Shown here: one piece after another, positions 45,952 through 56,110 of the stretch
Position numbering within the stretch: position 1 is the stretch's first letter
Layout of the letters: the number at the start of each line of letters is the position of its first letter
DNA from: Atopobium minutum
GTDB taxonomy: Bacteria > Actinomycetota > Coriobacteriia > Coriobacteriales > Atopobiaceae
Length of the DNA: 64,000 nt
Assembly (NCBI GenBank): GCA_900105895.1
Contig: FNSH01000001.1
Location: 1,352,501-1,416,500 of the forward strand
Direction of reading: 5' to 3'
Program-made: the position numbers and the translations under genes
Notes under the pieces: generated by a model
Databases searched by the model: none
What the model saw: the letters and a program-made list of their open reading frames with translations, nothing else
What the model was told of the DNA's origin: nothing

Positions 45952-48900
45952 TGGACTTCTCAACCTTCATGGAGGGACAAAAGAAAACCGTTACGACCCT
46001 CGATAAAACCTTGTTTGTTGCAGCTGGTGCGGGTTCGGGTAAAACGTTTACGCTTACCCAGCGTGTAGCGTGGGCCCTTATGCCTGGTTCGGGTAAGGAC
46101 GGTAAACCGTATTTAGATTCTATTGATCAGTTACTGGTTATTACTTTTACGCACGCGGCGGCAGAGGAAATCAAAGAGCGCGTACGTACCACCCTCAAAA
46201 AGGAAGGACTGACTCAGGCCGCTCTTGAGGTAGATGGGGCATGGATTTCTACCATTCATGGCATGTGTGGTCGTATTTTGCGTGCTCATGCGCTTGCTTT
46301 GGGTATTGATCCTGAGTTTACAATGCTGGATTCGGTAGCACAAACCCAGCTTATGAATACCGCAATCGAAGAAGTGCTCAGGCTCATTGAGGGAGACACT
46401 CAGTATGCCCCCTTGTTTACGTTGCATCGTGCACGAGCTAAGACTCTGAGTAATGAGGAGTCTAAGCAGTCGGTTGCTGGCATGATTTTTGACCTTATGC
46501 AAAAGGTGACCAATTCTCCCGTTGGATTTGATGCGGTGAGTTTCCCAGGTGCTCCTTTTGTGGCATCCGAGCAAGTACAAGGGCTTTCTGCTTGTTATAA
46601 AGAGCTGTTGGATGCGGCGCTTGATGCACAAAAATCTTCGGATCTTACAGAACCACTTAGTCATGCTATTGCTACACTTAATGCATTTGTCATACAAGAT
46701 TCTTGTCTGCAAACACCCTCTGCCGTGTTCGATGTGGTATCGGCTTTGCACAGACCTAATGGCAAGGTTTGGCGGGGTAAGGTATTGAGTCCGCTGTGTA
46801 AAGAAGTGCAGTTTGCTTATGATGAGGTTTTGTTTGAAGCTACCAGTGCTCATGAACAAGAGCTCAGCTCGCTTCTTATGTCGTTGGCACGTCGCGTTTG
46901 GGAGCACTATCGCTTTCTTAAGCAAAGTCAAAGTGCCTTAGATAATGACGATCTTCTGACTATGGCAGCAGATGCACTGCAAGACCATCCAGAGTTGGCT
47001 GCACAGTATTCTGATCGCTTTAAATTGGTCATGGTGGATGAGTTCCAGGATACCAGTGAGCAGCAGGTACGGATGATTAAGCTGCTTTCTGGTGTGGATG
47101 CCTGCCATCTTACAACGGTGGGCGATGCCCAGCAGTCTATTTATCGCTTCCGCGGTGCTGATGTTGATGTGTTTTTGCGCAGAGCACAAGAGTTGCCTGA
47201 GGCAAACAAGCCACAGCTGAGTGAAAACTTCCGCAGTCACGATGATATTTTGCGTTTTGTGGCTACGGTATGCGGAGCGCCGGGTATGTTGCCCAACTTC
47301 ATGGACCTTGTCGCCAAGCGAAAAGAAGATCACAGCTGGAGTGCAGCTGATGTGCCGCGCATCTATGCTGAGGTGACCAAGCGCAGCTATGGCGTGAATA
47401 AAGACTGCGCAGTGCGTGCTGCGGCAGAGCAAATGGCAGATCGCATTGCGTACTTTGTTAACGAGAAGCACGTCAAAGCTGGTGATGTTGCGCTGCTTAT
47501 GAGCAAGCTTAAATATGCGCCGGTATATGTAGAGGCTCTGCGTGCGCGTGGCATAGATAGTGTGGTTACGGGAGGGTCGGGCTTCTCGACAGCGCCAGAG
47601 GTGTTAACGGTGGCTCATTTGGTAAGTGCCCTGTCCAACCCATACAACTCAAGTCGTTTGTTTGAGCTGCTCACAAGCGATATGTTTGGCCTTGATGCAG
47701 ACGATATTTTACTTTTGGCCACAACGCTTGACGAGCAAACCAATACCCCCTGTAAGCAACCTTTGGAATACGGCCTTTGGTCAGATGCTCTGCCTTTTGA
47801 GCATAAACCATCGGCGCGCTTGCAAACTGCTATGACGGTGCTTAATCAAGCGTGGGATCAGCTGCCGTCCAAGCCCCTCTATGAGGTGGTTAAGCAGGTC
47901 CTTCATGCCTCTGGTTGGTTGGCACGTCTGGAACATACCAGTGCTGCCAATACTGCAAAGGCTGCAAATATCTTGGCCTGTGTACGCTATCTTAAACAGC
48001 TGTGTGAGACCTATTGTTTGGGTGCCCGTCAGATCTGCAGCATGTTTGATACTTGGCTTGCCCGCTCAAAAATTTCTCCTGCTACTTTGGTGGGCAGCGA
48101 GCTCAATGCGGTGTCCGTTATGACCATTCATGCATCTAAGGGCCTTGAGTTTCCTCTGGTAGCGGTTGTAGATGCATTGGATGACCCCGCGTTTAAGCCC
48201 AGTTCAAGTGGCCTGTTGGCAAGTTATCAGGATAATGCCATTATCTGTGGTCTGCGACCGTCTGGTTCTGCTCCTGCCGCAAACTATGAGCTGCCCGAGC
48301 AGCTGGACGCGTTCTGCTCTGCTGCGGATGTACGCCTGTTTTTAGAAGAACAGGATGCTGCAGCCGAGGCAGCCGAGAAGATCCGCTTGCTATACGTAGC
48401 GCTGACCCGTGCCAAAGAAGCTGTTATTTTGCATGTGCCCCTCATGCTTAGCTCTAAGAGCATTACTCCTGTACTGGGAGCACAGGTGGGGACACTATTA
48501 TTTGGTGATGTGCGTGAGCTTGCCGCTGGTGTGCATGAGCTGAATTGCGATGCAGGGGCGCAGGGGTGTGCACGCGTGGTCAGTTTGGGTGTCCGCAAAG
48601 ATGAAGAGGGCCACAAGACTGTAGTGGTAGATGATCCTACTAACTGCGGAGTTGTTCAAAAGCTTGCGGAGCTGTGTTCGTCTGAGGACGGGTCGGATGC
48701 TGTGCAGGACAAGCAGCAGGACAGCTCGCAGGATTTTGTGCTGTACACAGCTGCCGCTACAAAACCACTGCAACAGCGTAGCGCAGGTGCACATGACGGC
48801 ATTTATAGTTATTCCGCTATTGCACCTCAGCTTGCCGAGAAGGACGCCCATCAAGAGAGCCTTCCGCAGGATACCCATGCATATGTGCAGTTTGGTCTTG

Positions 48901-49544
48901 CAGCAAGTATGGATGTGGGCCAAAACGCACGGGGTTCACAGGAAACACTGGATCAAGATACGGGACTAAACCCCAGCTCCTTAACTCTGTTCGCTCATGA
49001 AGATAACCCTGATGACACCCAACCTAAAGCTACAAACTTAGGTTCTGCCTTCCATGAGCTTGCGCAGATAATGGCACAAACACACACGTCTGTCTCGCAA
49101 GAACAGATCCAACGTCTTGCGCTAAGCTGGGACTGTAGTCGTTTGCAGCTACGGCGTTTGCAGGCAGCGCTACAGCGTTGGGAGCATTCGGATATACGCG
49201 CAGAAGTGCTGTCCTATGCACAGGTGCAGCCCGAGGTTCCCTTCTTCTGTGAGCGTAAGTCTGAGTTTGGGCAGTATATAGAGGGTGCGATTGATCTTTT
49301 GTGCACCAATCCAGGCGATAAAAGCGCACTGGTGGTGGACTACAAAACCGGTGATGCCCATAAGACGGCAGAACAGTTGTATGAAAGCCATAAACTGCAG
49401 GCACAAATCTATGCAGACGTGCTGTTACGCCAGGGTTTTGAGTCTATTGCGTGTGCCTTTGTCTGTGTTGAGCGTGACGATGGTGAAGGACAACCTGTGG
49501 TAGTTCGATATACATTTTCTAAAGCCGCAGGAATCAAAGAGTAG
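45951..49544 (+). CDS. addA: AddA-type UvrD/Rep helicase-nuclease
   Basis: A 1197-residue SF1 helicase. Walker A is AAGAGSGKTFTL (residues 24-35), LLVITFTHAAAEEIKERVR is motif Ia, and DEFQDTSEQQ (363-372) is Walker B. GDAQQSIYRFRGAD is motif III, VMTIHASKGLEFPLV is motif V and LLYVALTRAKEAVIL is motif VI. The C-terminal nuclease domain has catalytic Asp1130 and Lys1132 in VVDYKTGD. The region between about 885 and 1010 is acidic, Gln/Ser-rich and poorly conserved. It pairs with the AddB-like subunit encoded just upstream. Confidence 0.92.
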   Translation: MDFSTFMEGQKKTVTTLDKTLFVAAGAGSGKTFTLTQRVAWALMPGSGKDGKPYLDSIDQLLVITFTHAAAEEIKERVRTTLKKEGLTQAALEVDGAWISTIHGMCGRILRAHALALGIDPEFTMLDSVAQTQLMNTAIEEVLRLIEGDTQYAPLFTLHRARAKTLSNEESKQSVAGMIFDLMQKVTNSPVGFDAVSFPGAPFVASEQVQGLSACYKELLDAALDAQKSSDLTEPLSHAIATLNAFVIQDSCLQTPSAVFDVVSALHRPNGKVWRGKVLSPLCKEVQFAYDEVLFEATSAHEQELSSLLMSLARRVWEHYRFLKQSQSALDNDDLLTMAADALQDHPELAAQYSDRFKLVMVDEFQDTSEQQVRMIKLLSGVDACHLTTVGDAQQSIYRFRGADVDVFLRRAQELPEANKPQLSENFRSHDDILRFVATVCGAPGMLPNFMDLVAKRKEDHSWSAADVPRIYAEVTKRSYGVNKDCAVRAAAEQMADRIAYFVNEKHVKAGDVALLMSKLKYAPVYVEALRARGIDSVVTGGSGFSTAPEVLTVAHLVSALSNPYNSSRLFELLTSDMFGLDADDILLLATTLDEQTNTPCKQPLEYGLWSDALPFEHKPSARLQTAMTVLNQAWDQLPSKPLYEVVKQVLHASGWLARLEHTSAANTAKAANILACVRYLKQLCETYCLGARQICSMFDTWLARSKISPATLVGSELNAVSVMTIHASKGLEFPLVAVVDALDDPAFKPSSSGLLASYQDNAIICGLRPSGSAPAANYELPEQLDAFCSAADVRLFLEEQDAAAEAAEKIRLLYVALTRAKEAVILHVPLMLSSKSITPVLGAQVGTLLFGDVRELAAGVHELNCDAGAQGCARVVSLGVRKDEEGHKTVVVDDPTNCGVVQKLAELCSSEDGSDAVQDKQQDSSQDFVLYTAAATKPLQQRSAGAHDGIYSYSAIAPQLAEKDAHQESLPQDTHAYVQFGLAASMDVGQNARGSQETLDQDTGLNPSSLTLFAHEDNPDDTQPKATNLGSAFHELAQIMAQTHTSVSQEQIQRLALSWDCSRLQLRRLQAALQRWEHSDIRAEVLSYAQVQPEVPFFCERKSEFGQYIEGAIDLLCTNPGDKSALVVDYKTGDAHKTAEQLYESHKLQAQIYADVLLRQGFESIACAFVCVERDDGEGQPVVVRYTFSKAAGIKE

Positions 49545-49623
49545 TACCAAGCACAACGCTTGTGTTTGAGCTATGCTTATGCAAGAGCAAACACATGTTC
49601 TAGATTGTATGGGGGTCACTCGG

Positions 49624-52600
49624 ATGGCATTTGTCCACCTACATAACCACTCTGACTTTTCTATTTTGGATGCTGCAACACGCATTTCAGAAATGGTAAA
49701 GAAAGCGGTAGACGAGCATATGCCCGCGCTTGCTCTTACCGATCATGGCTACATGTTTGGTATCCCCAACTTTGACTTGGAGTGTCGTAAGTACAATGAC
49801 AATGCTGCGGATATGGTGCAGTGGCGTCATGATATTGAGTGCTTTCAAAAAGGCTTTGAGCTCAAAGAGCCTGCTGCTGATGGCTTAGATGCCCTGTCGC
49901 ATGACCGTGCTCATGCACAGTGGGAGGCAGATGTTGCCATTTGGAATCAAACCCATGATCTTGAGGCGGTCAAAGCTAATAAGCCTGAGCTGCTTATTCA
50001 ACCTATTTTTGGATGTGAGGCGTACTTCATTAAGGATGAGTGCATTCCGCGCGGCACCAAACAGCAGCGTTTTCACCTTATTTTGTTGGCAAAAAATGAG
50101 ACAGGCTATGTAAACCTTATTAAGTGCATGTCCCAAGCTGCTGGTCACGAGATGATGTATTACAAGCCTCGCGTGAGCTTGGATATGTTGCGTACCTACC
50201 ATGAGGGTATCGTGTGCTTGAGCGCTTGTGTGCAGGGCATTATTCCCTGGAATGTACGCAATGGTAATTTTGAAGAGGCAGAGCAGTGGGCACTCACCTA
50301 TAAAGAAATTTTTGGTGATGACTTCTACCTGGAGATCCAAGACCATGGACTTCAGCCACCAGAGTGGAACGGCTGGAGTGACCGTAGCCTTTCTGAGCAT
50401 CTGGTAAAGATGGGGGATCGTTTAGGCATTAAGGTGGTTGCCACAAACGATGTGCATTACCTCAGGCGTGAAGATGCAGATGTGCAGGATATCGTGAGCT
50501 GTATCGGTACCGCTTCTCGTATTGATGATACCAATCGTAAAAAGATGGATGGCACCGAGTTTTACATGAAAACAGAAGCAGAGATGCGCTCCATTTTTGA
50601 TTGGTGTCCTCAGGCGCTCGACAATACACTTGAGGTTGCTCAAAAGTGTAAGTATGAGCTGGACTGGTCCAGCATGTATCTTCCTCAGTACCCTGGTTTG
50701 CGCGAGGGAGAAACCGCAGAAGCCCGTTTTCGCGAGGAGTGCGAGAAGGGCCTTGCCATTCGCTATGGTCAAAATTGGCGCGATGTTGTGATCAATGGTA
50801 TCAACGTACAAGAGCGTTTTGAATACGAGTACAAGGTCATTTGCGATAAGGGCTTTGCTAATTACTTTCTTATCGTTCAAGACTACGTGCAATGGGCTAA
50901 GGATCAGGGTATTGGTGTAGGTCCAGGTCGTGGTTCTGCTGCCGGTGCTATTGTTGCGTACGCTATGAACATCACAACCTTTGATCCTTTGGAAAACGGT
51001 CTGATGTTCGAGCGCTTTTTGTCGCCCGAGCGCTCCGAGATGCCCGATATTGATATGGACTTTGAGGACGAGCACCTACAGGATGTTTTGGCTCATGTGC
51101 GTGAGGTCTATGGAGAAGATCACGTTTGTAAGGTAATCACCTACTCAACCATCAAGGCTAAGCAGGCCATTAACGATGCAGCGCGTGTGTTGGGACAGCC
51201 CGTCTACGCAGCTCAGCGTTTGTCCAAAATGCTATCCAGTGATCCTAAACTTGAACTTTCTTATGCCTTGCATAGGAGTGAAAAACACCCCGAGCAATTC
51301 TCGCCAGACTTTGAGCAAGTCTACAATGAGGATGCCGAGGCGCGTGCGGTTATTGACGCAGCTCTTTCCATAGAAGGTCTTACTCGTGGTGAGGGTGTTC
51401 ATGCCTGTGCTACGCTCATTGCTCCTACGCCGGTAACGGACCATGTGCCCACCAAGTTGGATACCAAGGGTGACGTTACCATTACTCAGTATGAGGGCCA
51501 TTCGGTAGCAGATATGGGCCTGCTCAAGATGGACTTTTTGGGCTTACGTACCCTTACGGTTATCAATAAGGCCTTGCGCAATATTAAGGCAGCGTATCCC
51601 ACGGCTGCAGATATTCAAAAGATGTCTCAGGCGGTGCAAGATACGCTCAAGCCAGGCGCTACCAGTGTAGATATTGATGTCGATAAGATCGATTTTTCTG
51701 ATCCTAAAATTTATGAACTGCTGGGCTCCGGTCATACGGCTGGTATTTTCCAAGTTGAGTCCGCGGGTATGACGGCAACCATTAAGAACATGCAGCCCAA
51801 AAAGTATAGCCAGATCGTTGCTCTTATCGCCCTGTATCGCCCAGGTCCCTTGGGTGCAGGTATGGTTACCAGCTATATCAACCGCATGAATGGCAAAGAA
51901 CCCGTTGTCTTTTACGATGACAGGTTGGGAGAAATTCTTAATGAGACCTATGGCACCATTGTGTACCAAGAGCAGGTCATGCAGATCTCTGTTAAGATGT
52001 CCAACTTTAGCGCTGGTGAATCTGATTCTCGTATTCGTAAGCCGGTGGCAAAAAAGAAAATCAAGTTGCTTACCAGCACGGTGTTCCATTGGGATAACGG
52101 CAAGGATGAGACCACCTATGACCACTGGATGAACGGTGCTTTGGACAACGGCTATGAACGAGCAACCGCACAAAAGATCTGGGACGATGTCCTTGAGTTT
52201 GCATCCTATGCGTTTAATAAGTCCCACTCCGCCGGTTATGCCATTTTGGTTATGCAAACCGCGTGGATCAAGGCGCATTTCCCCCTTGAGTACATGGCTT
52301 CCGTTCTTACTTCGTATATGGGCAAGACCGACAAGATTGTGCATTATGTTAATTCTTGCCGCCGCGAAGGTATTCAGATCCTGCCTCCAGACATCAATGA
52401 ATCAGGTCGTGAGTTTACCGCTGTTGAGGGAGGTATTCGCTTTGGCTTTGCCGGCATCCGCGGTGTAGGTGATGGTGCTGCAGATTGCATCATTGCAGAG
52501 CGTCAAGCCAACGGTCCATTTAAGAACATCCATGATTTTGTCGATAGGGTAGATGCAAGCCAAGCAAATCGCCGCGTTGTAGAAGCCCTGGTAAAGGCAG

Positions 52601-53517
52601 GAGCTTTTGACTCCACCGGGTATACGCGCATGCAGTGCATGTCTTTTATCGATAAGAACAACTCTGAGAATATCATTGATGCAGCAACGCGCCACCAAAA
52701 GGACCGTGCCTCCGGTCAGGTTTCTATGTTTGATATGTTTGCGCAGACCGAAGGGTTTACCTCAGAGGTGCCAAAGCCCGATGGCATTGAGTGGGATCGT
52801 TTGATGAAGCTGGCACTTGAAAAAGATGTTTTGGGCATTTATGTTTCCGATCATCCTCTGGCACCGTATGAATATGCTTTGTCCAAAGCACGTGACTACA
52901 CGCTTGATGCTATTGAGTCCGCGCAGGATGTAGAGGACTACGAAACCGGCGGAACAACCACGCGCTACCTCATTCCTGATGGCAAAACTATTTGGATTGC
53001 AGGTATGGTTTCCAGTTTGCAGCGTAAGTCCACCAAAAAAGGTGATCCCATGGCTGTGATTACGGTGGAGGATATGGAAGGGGAAGTTCCTGTTGTGGTC
53101 TTTCCTAAGCTGTATAAAAAGTCTGGTGCCGCCCTCATGCCTGCAGTTAACGAGCAAACCGGAGAAACAGCAGGCGAGGCGTTTGTTCGGATCAACGGCA
53201 AGCTTGAGCGTGGTGATCGTGGTGTACAGATTATTGCTTCTGAAATTGAGGCACTCCAGCTGGACGAGAAAAGCAATCAGCCCAAGTCGTTAGAGATTTT
53301 GCTGCCTTCTAGCAGTTTTTCTCGGCAGCTTATGGAAAGAATCAAGGCAATTATCTGCAAGTATGCTGGTTTTGATCGAGTAGAAATTCGCATGGAGATG
53401 ACCAGCGGCGAGACCATGTGCATGGAACTGCCCTGTAGGGTAGACGCAGGAAACTTTGTGCTTCGCGCAGAACTTGATGATTTATTGCGCGGCGTGGGAA
53501 AGACTATGGTTGCTTAG
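49624..53517 (+). CDS. dnaE: DNA polymerase III alpha subunit (DnaE)
   Basis: A 1297-residue replicative polymerase when started at the ATG at 49624, giving the standard MAFVHLHNHSDFSILD PHP start; upstream in-frame ATGs add non-homologous residues. The catalytic Asp475, Asp477 and Asp479 lie in MPDIDMDFED. The polymerase core includes VGPGRGSAAGAIVAYAM, GIFQVESAGM and YRPGPLGAGM. Helix-hairpin-helix and OB domains follow (GTTTRYLIPDGKTIWIAG onward). About 65-70 residues are inserted in the PHP domain (residues 55-122), between two normally close strands. Confidence 0.95.
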   Translation: MAFVHLHNHSDFSILDAATRISEMVKKAVDEHMPALALTDHGYMFGIPNFDLECRKYNDNAADMVQWRHDIECFQKGFELKEPAADGLDALSHDRAHAQWEADVAIWNQTHDLEAVKANKPELLIQPIFGCEAYFIKDECIPRGTKQQRFHLILLAKNETGYVNLIKCMSQAAGHEMMYYKPRVSLDMLRTYHEGIVCLSACVQGIIPWNVRNGNFEEAEQWALTYKEIFGDDFYLEIQDHGLQPPEWNGWSDRSLSEHLVKMGDRLGIKVVATNDVHYLRREDADVQDIVSCIGTASRIDDTNRKKMDGTEFYMKTEAEMRSIFDWCPQALDNTLEVAQKCKYELDWSSMYLPQYPGLREGETAEARFREECEKGLAIRYGQNWRDVVINGINVQERFEYEYKVICDKGFANYFLIVQDYVQWAKDQGIGVGPGRGSAAGAIVAYAMNITTFDPLENGLMFERFLSPERSEMPDIDMDFEDEHLQDVLAHVREVYGEDHVCKVITYSTIKAKQAINDAARVLGQPVYAAQRLSKMLSSDPKLELSYALHRSEKHPEQFSPDFEQVYNEDAEARAVIDAALSIEGLTRGEGVHACATLIAPTPVTDHVPTKLDTKGDVTITQYEGHSVADMGLLKMDFLGLRTLTVINKALRNIKAAYPTAADIQKMSQAVQDTLKPGATSVDIDVDKIDFSDPKIYELLGSGHTAGIFQVESAGMTATIKNMQPKKYSQIVALIALYRPGPLGAGMVTSYINRMNGKEPVVFYDDRLGEILNETYGTIVYQEQVMQISVKMSNFSAGESDSRIRKPVAKKKIKLLTSTVFHWDNGKDETTYDHWMNGALDNGYERATAQKIWDDVLEFASYAFNKSHSAGYAILVMQTAWIKAHFPLEYMASVLTSYMGKTDKIVHYVNSCRREGIQILPPDINESGREFTAVEGGIRFGFAGIRGVGDGAADCIIAERQANGPFKNIHDFVDRVDASQANRRVVEALVKAGAFDSTGYTRMQCMSFIDKNNSENIIDAATRHQKDRASGQVSMFDMFAQTEGFTSEVPKPDGIEWDRLMKLALEKDVLGIYVSDHPLAPYEYALSKARDYTLDAIESAQDVEDYETGGTTTRYLIPDGKTIWIAGMVSSLQRKSTKKGDPMAVITVEDMEGEVPVVVFPKLYKKSGAALMPAVNEQTGETAGEAFVRINGKLERGDRGVQIIASEIEALQLDEKSNQPKSLEILLPSSSFSRQLMERIKAIICKYAGFDRVEIRMEMTSGETMCMELPCRVDAGNFVLRAELDDLLRGVGKTMVA

Positions 53518-53584
53518 GGTACCTTTACAGGGGCTTGATACGCAGCCATATATACAGCTATACACTCTATTGTAGGGAGAATAC

Positions 53585-54013
53585 ATGTCTAACAAGGGCA
53601 AAAAACTTTCTGTGCATTATCGCGGCACGCTTGAGGACGGCACTCAGTTTGATAGTTCCTATGATCGCGGCCAAACCCTGCAGTTTACCTGCGGCGCTGG
53701 TCAGATGATTGCTGGTTTTGATAAAGCTGTCGAGGATATGCAGGTAGGAGAAAAGAAAAAAGTTTTGCTCCAGCCCTCTGAGGCATATGGAGAGCGCAAT
53801 GAGGATCTGGTGATTGCCTTTCCTAAGGGCAACATTCCTCAGGTTGAGCAGCTGCGTGAGGGTGATCATGTTTCTTTATCTGGCCCTGGCGGCATACCTA
53901 TCCCTGCGGTTATTACACAGCTTACCGATGACGAGGTTTATGTGGATGCAAATCATGAGCTCGCAGGTAAGGCGCTCATTTTTGAGATCGAGCTCGTTTC
54001 TTGTGACGACTAG
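53585..54013 (+). CDS. FKBP-type peptidyl-prolyl isomerase (SlyD-like)
   Basis: A 142-residue cytoplasmic FKBP. The start VHYRGTLEDGTQFDSSYDRGQTLQF and the GQMIAGFDKAVEDMQVGEKKKVLLQPSEAYGE segment are typical FKBP/SlyD sequence. An inserted-in-flap-like domain (residues 75-120) follows before the closing LAGKALIFEIELV strand. It has no His-rich metal tail, so it looks like a short SlyD-type isomerase/chaperone. It follows dnaE by 67 bases. Confidence 0.9.
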   Translation: MSNKGKKLSVHYRGTLEDGTQFDSSYDRGQTLQFTCGAGQMIAGFDKAVEDMQVGEKKKVLLQPSEAYGERNEDLVIAFPKGNIPQVEQLREGDHVSLSGPGGIPIPAVITQLTDDEVYVDANHELAGKALIFEIELVSCDD

Positions 54014-54116
54014 TGCATAAGCTGTGCTTTAGGCTTCTTGTGATGACGAGAGTTTCTCGCAGCGGCGTGTTACTCTAAACGAATAATCTCATACCTAAAA
54101 TTTAACTTGCAGATAG

Positions 54117-54146
54117 AGGGGAGACAGATCTGTCTCCCCTTTGTGT
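54117..54146 (+). terminator. Terminator after the FKBP gene
   Basis: A perfect 24-base palindrome with arms 54117-54128 and 54129-54140 (AGGGGAGACAGA with TCTGTCTCCCCT) is followed by a T-rich stretch. In RNA it forms a very stable hairpin with a minimal loop. Confidence 0.8.
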
Positions 54147-54238
54147 TTGTTTGTGTTCAAAATATTTTTAAGATGAAAATAATTGAACGTTCAGTTACAA
54201 TCAATTAGTCGTTAAAGTTGAACATCAGGTAGATGAAG

Positions 54239-54288
54239 CACACAACGGCACACAACAGTACATAACGATACATGACGGTAGAGCACGG
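54239..54288. repeat. Degenerate 10-base tandem repeat upstream of the licC/licA-like fusion gene
   Basis: Five 10-base units in a row, the first two being CACACAACGG and CACACAACAG, the rest more degenerate but keeping CA..ACGG-like spacing. They end 14 bases before the start codon at 54303, across the expected leader and ribosome-binding region. The 10-base period matches one helical turn. Confidence 0.55.
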
Positions 54289-54302
54289 TATTTGGAGCGA
54301 CT

Positions 54303-56093
54303 ATGGCTATCACAAAGAATGAGTTTCTGGTTTTACGCGAGCTCAAATCAGCTGACAAAACACCCAGTCAGCGCACACTCAGCCAGCTAACAGGGCTTTC
54401 TCTCGGTTCTGTGAATGCGGCACTTAAAAGCTGCGAAGCTACGGGATATATAGCAGATGGCATACTTACACAAAGCGGCGTTGATGCGCTTGAACCGTAC
54501 AAGGTACACAATGCAATCATTATGGCAGCAGGACTGTCTTCTCGCTTTGCACCCATTTCCTACGAGCGTCCTAAGGGCTTGCTCCGCGTACGTGGTGAAA
54601 TTCTTATTGAGCGTCAGATTGAGCAGTTGCTTGAAGTCGGTATTTCTGATATCACCGTTGTGGTGGGGTATAAAAAGGAGTACTTCTTGTATCTGCGCAG
54701 CAAGTACAAGGTACGCATTGTGGTCAATCATGACTATGCCGCCAGAAACAACAACAGCACACTGTGGTTGGTGCGCGAGAGGCTTTCCAATACCTATGTC
54801 TGTTCCTCGGATGATTACTTTACAATCAATCCTTTTGAACCCTATGTATACGAAGCGTATTATGCCTGCACCAAGGTCGAGGGGCCAACTCAGGAATGGT
54901 GCATTACTACCGGTGCAAACAATCGCATTACGCAGGTTAGTGTAGGCGGCGCTGATTCGTATGTTATGTTGGGCCATGTCTATTTTGACAAGGCATTTTC
55001 CGAGCGCTATAGGCAAATTTTGGAAGCGGTGTATGACAAGCCAGAGACTGCCGATAAGCTCTGGGAAGAGATTTACGTAGATCATATTTCCGAGCTTGCT
55101 ATGGTTGCTCGTCCTTATGAAGAGGGTATCATTAATGAGTTTGATTCGCTGGATGAGCTGCGCAATTTTGATCAGTACTTTATGGAGAACGTCGATTCAG
55201 AGATTTTTGACAATATCGTAGAAATTCTCGGCTGTCAAAAGACCGACATTCATGAGTTTTGGCCACTTAAGCAGGGACTTACCAACCTTTCCTGCCATTT
55301 CTCGGTGGGCGAAGGTGAGCAAAAGAAAGAATATGTTTACCGTCATCCCGGCGTTGGTACAGAAAAAATGATTAGCCGTGCCAGTGAGGCGGCGGGTTTA
55401 AGGCTTGCACGTGAGCTTGGTTTGGACAGTACGTTTATCTATGAGGATGAAAAGCGTGGCTGGAAGCTTTCACGTTTTATCCCTCAGGCTCAATCGCTGG
55501 ATACCAATAATGATGCCCAGCTCAAGCGCACTATGGAGATGTGCCGCCTGCTTCATGATTCCGAGGTACAACTGGAGCGTCATTTTGACTTCTATGAAGA
55601 AAGTTTGGCATATGAGCAGCTTTTATTAGAGCATGGCCCCATTGAGGTTCCTGGCTATTATGAGCTGCGTGATAAGGTCACCCGTCTTAAGGCGCATGCA
55701 ACTGCTGACGGGTACCCCACCTGTGTTTGCCACAATGACTTCTTCCCCTTGAATTTCTTGGTAGAGGCAAACGGTCAGATGAGCCTTATTGACTGGGAAT
55801 ACGCTGGCATGTCCGATGTGGCCAATGATTTTGGTACCTTTGTGGTATGTAGCGAGCTGAGTGAACAACGCGCTGATCAGGCACTTGATTACTATTTTGG
55901 TCGTCCCGCTACGTTTGAAGAGCGCCGTCACTTTTGGTCATATGTCGTCTTTGCTGGTTGGTGCTGGTATTTGTGGTCTTTGGCCAAAGAGGCAGAGGGC
56001 GACAACGTAGGTGAGTGGCTCTTTATTTACTATCGCGCCGCAACTGATTATATCGGCAAGGTCCTGGACTGGTACGAAACCGAGCAGAAATAA
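54303..56093 (+). CDS. Fusion of winged helix, LicC-like CTP:phosphocholine cytidylyltransferase and LicA-like choline kinase
   Basis: A 596-residue protein in three parts. Residues 1-60 are a MarR-like winged helix (SQRTLSQLTGLSLGSVNAAL). Residues 68-300 are a nucleotidyltransferase with MAAGLSSRF (74-82), Pro90-Lys91 and CSSDDYF, as in LicC. Residues 310-596 are an aminoglycoside/choline kinase fold with HND (477-479) in a CHNDFFPLNFLVE context and Asp497 in LIDWEYAGMSDVANDFG. LicA phosphorylates choline and LicC makes CDP-choline, so this one chain would do both steps. It overlaps no gene and starts the surface-polymer locus, 17 bases before the LicB-like gene. Ethanolamine or another alcohol is possible. 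Confidence 0.85.
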   Translation: MAITKNEFLVLRELKSADKTPSQRTLSQLTGLSLGSVNAALKSCEATGYIADGILTQSGVDALEPYKVHNAIIMAAGLSSRFAPISYERPKGLLRVRGEILIERQIEQLLEVGISDITVVVGYKKEYFLYLRSKYKVRIVVNHDYAARNNNSTLWLVRERLSNTYVCSSDDYFTINPFEPYVYEAYYACTKVEGPTQEWCITTGANNRITQVSVGGADSYVMLGHVYFDKAFSERYRQILEAVYDKPETADKLWEEIYVDHISELAMVARPYEEGIINEFDSLDELRNFDQYFMENVDSEIFDNIVEILGCQKTDIHEFWPLKQGLTNLSCHFSVGEGEQKKEYVYRHPGVGTEKMISRASEAAGLRLARELGLDSTFIYEDEKRGWKLSRFIPQAQSLDTNNDAQLKRTMEMCRLLHDSEVQLERHFDFYEESLAYEQLLLEHGPIEVPGYYELRDKVTRLKAHATADGYPTCVCHNDFFPLNFLVEANGQMSLIDWEYAGMSDVANDFGTFVVCSELSEQRADQALDYYFGRPATFEERRHFWSYVVFAGWCWYLWSLAKEAEGDNVGEWLFIYYRAATDYIGKVLDWYETEQK

Positions 56094-56110
56094 GGCAGGG
56101 GAGAAGCATT

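Noticed and set aside
49624..53517. Intein in DnaE
   Set aside because: The protein is long, but no intein splice motifs (N-terminal Cys block or C-terminal HN-Cys/Ser) were seen, and the excess is a PHP insertion.
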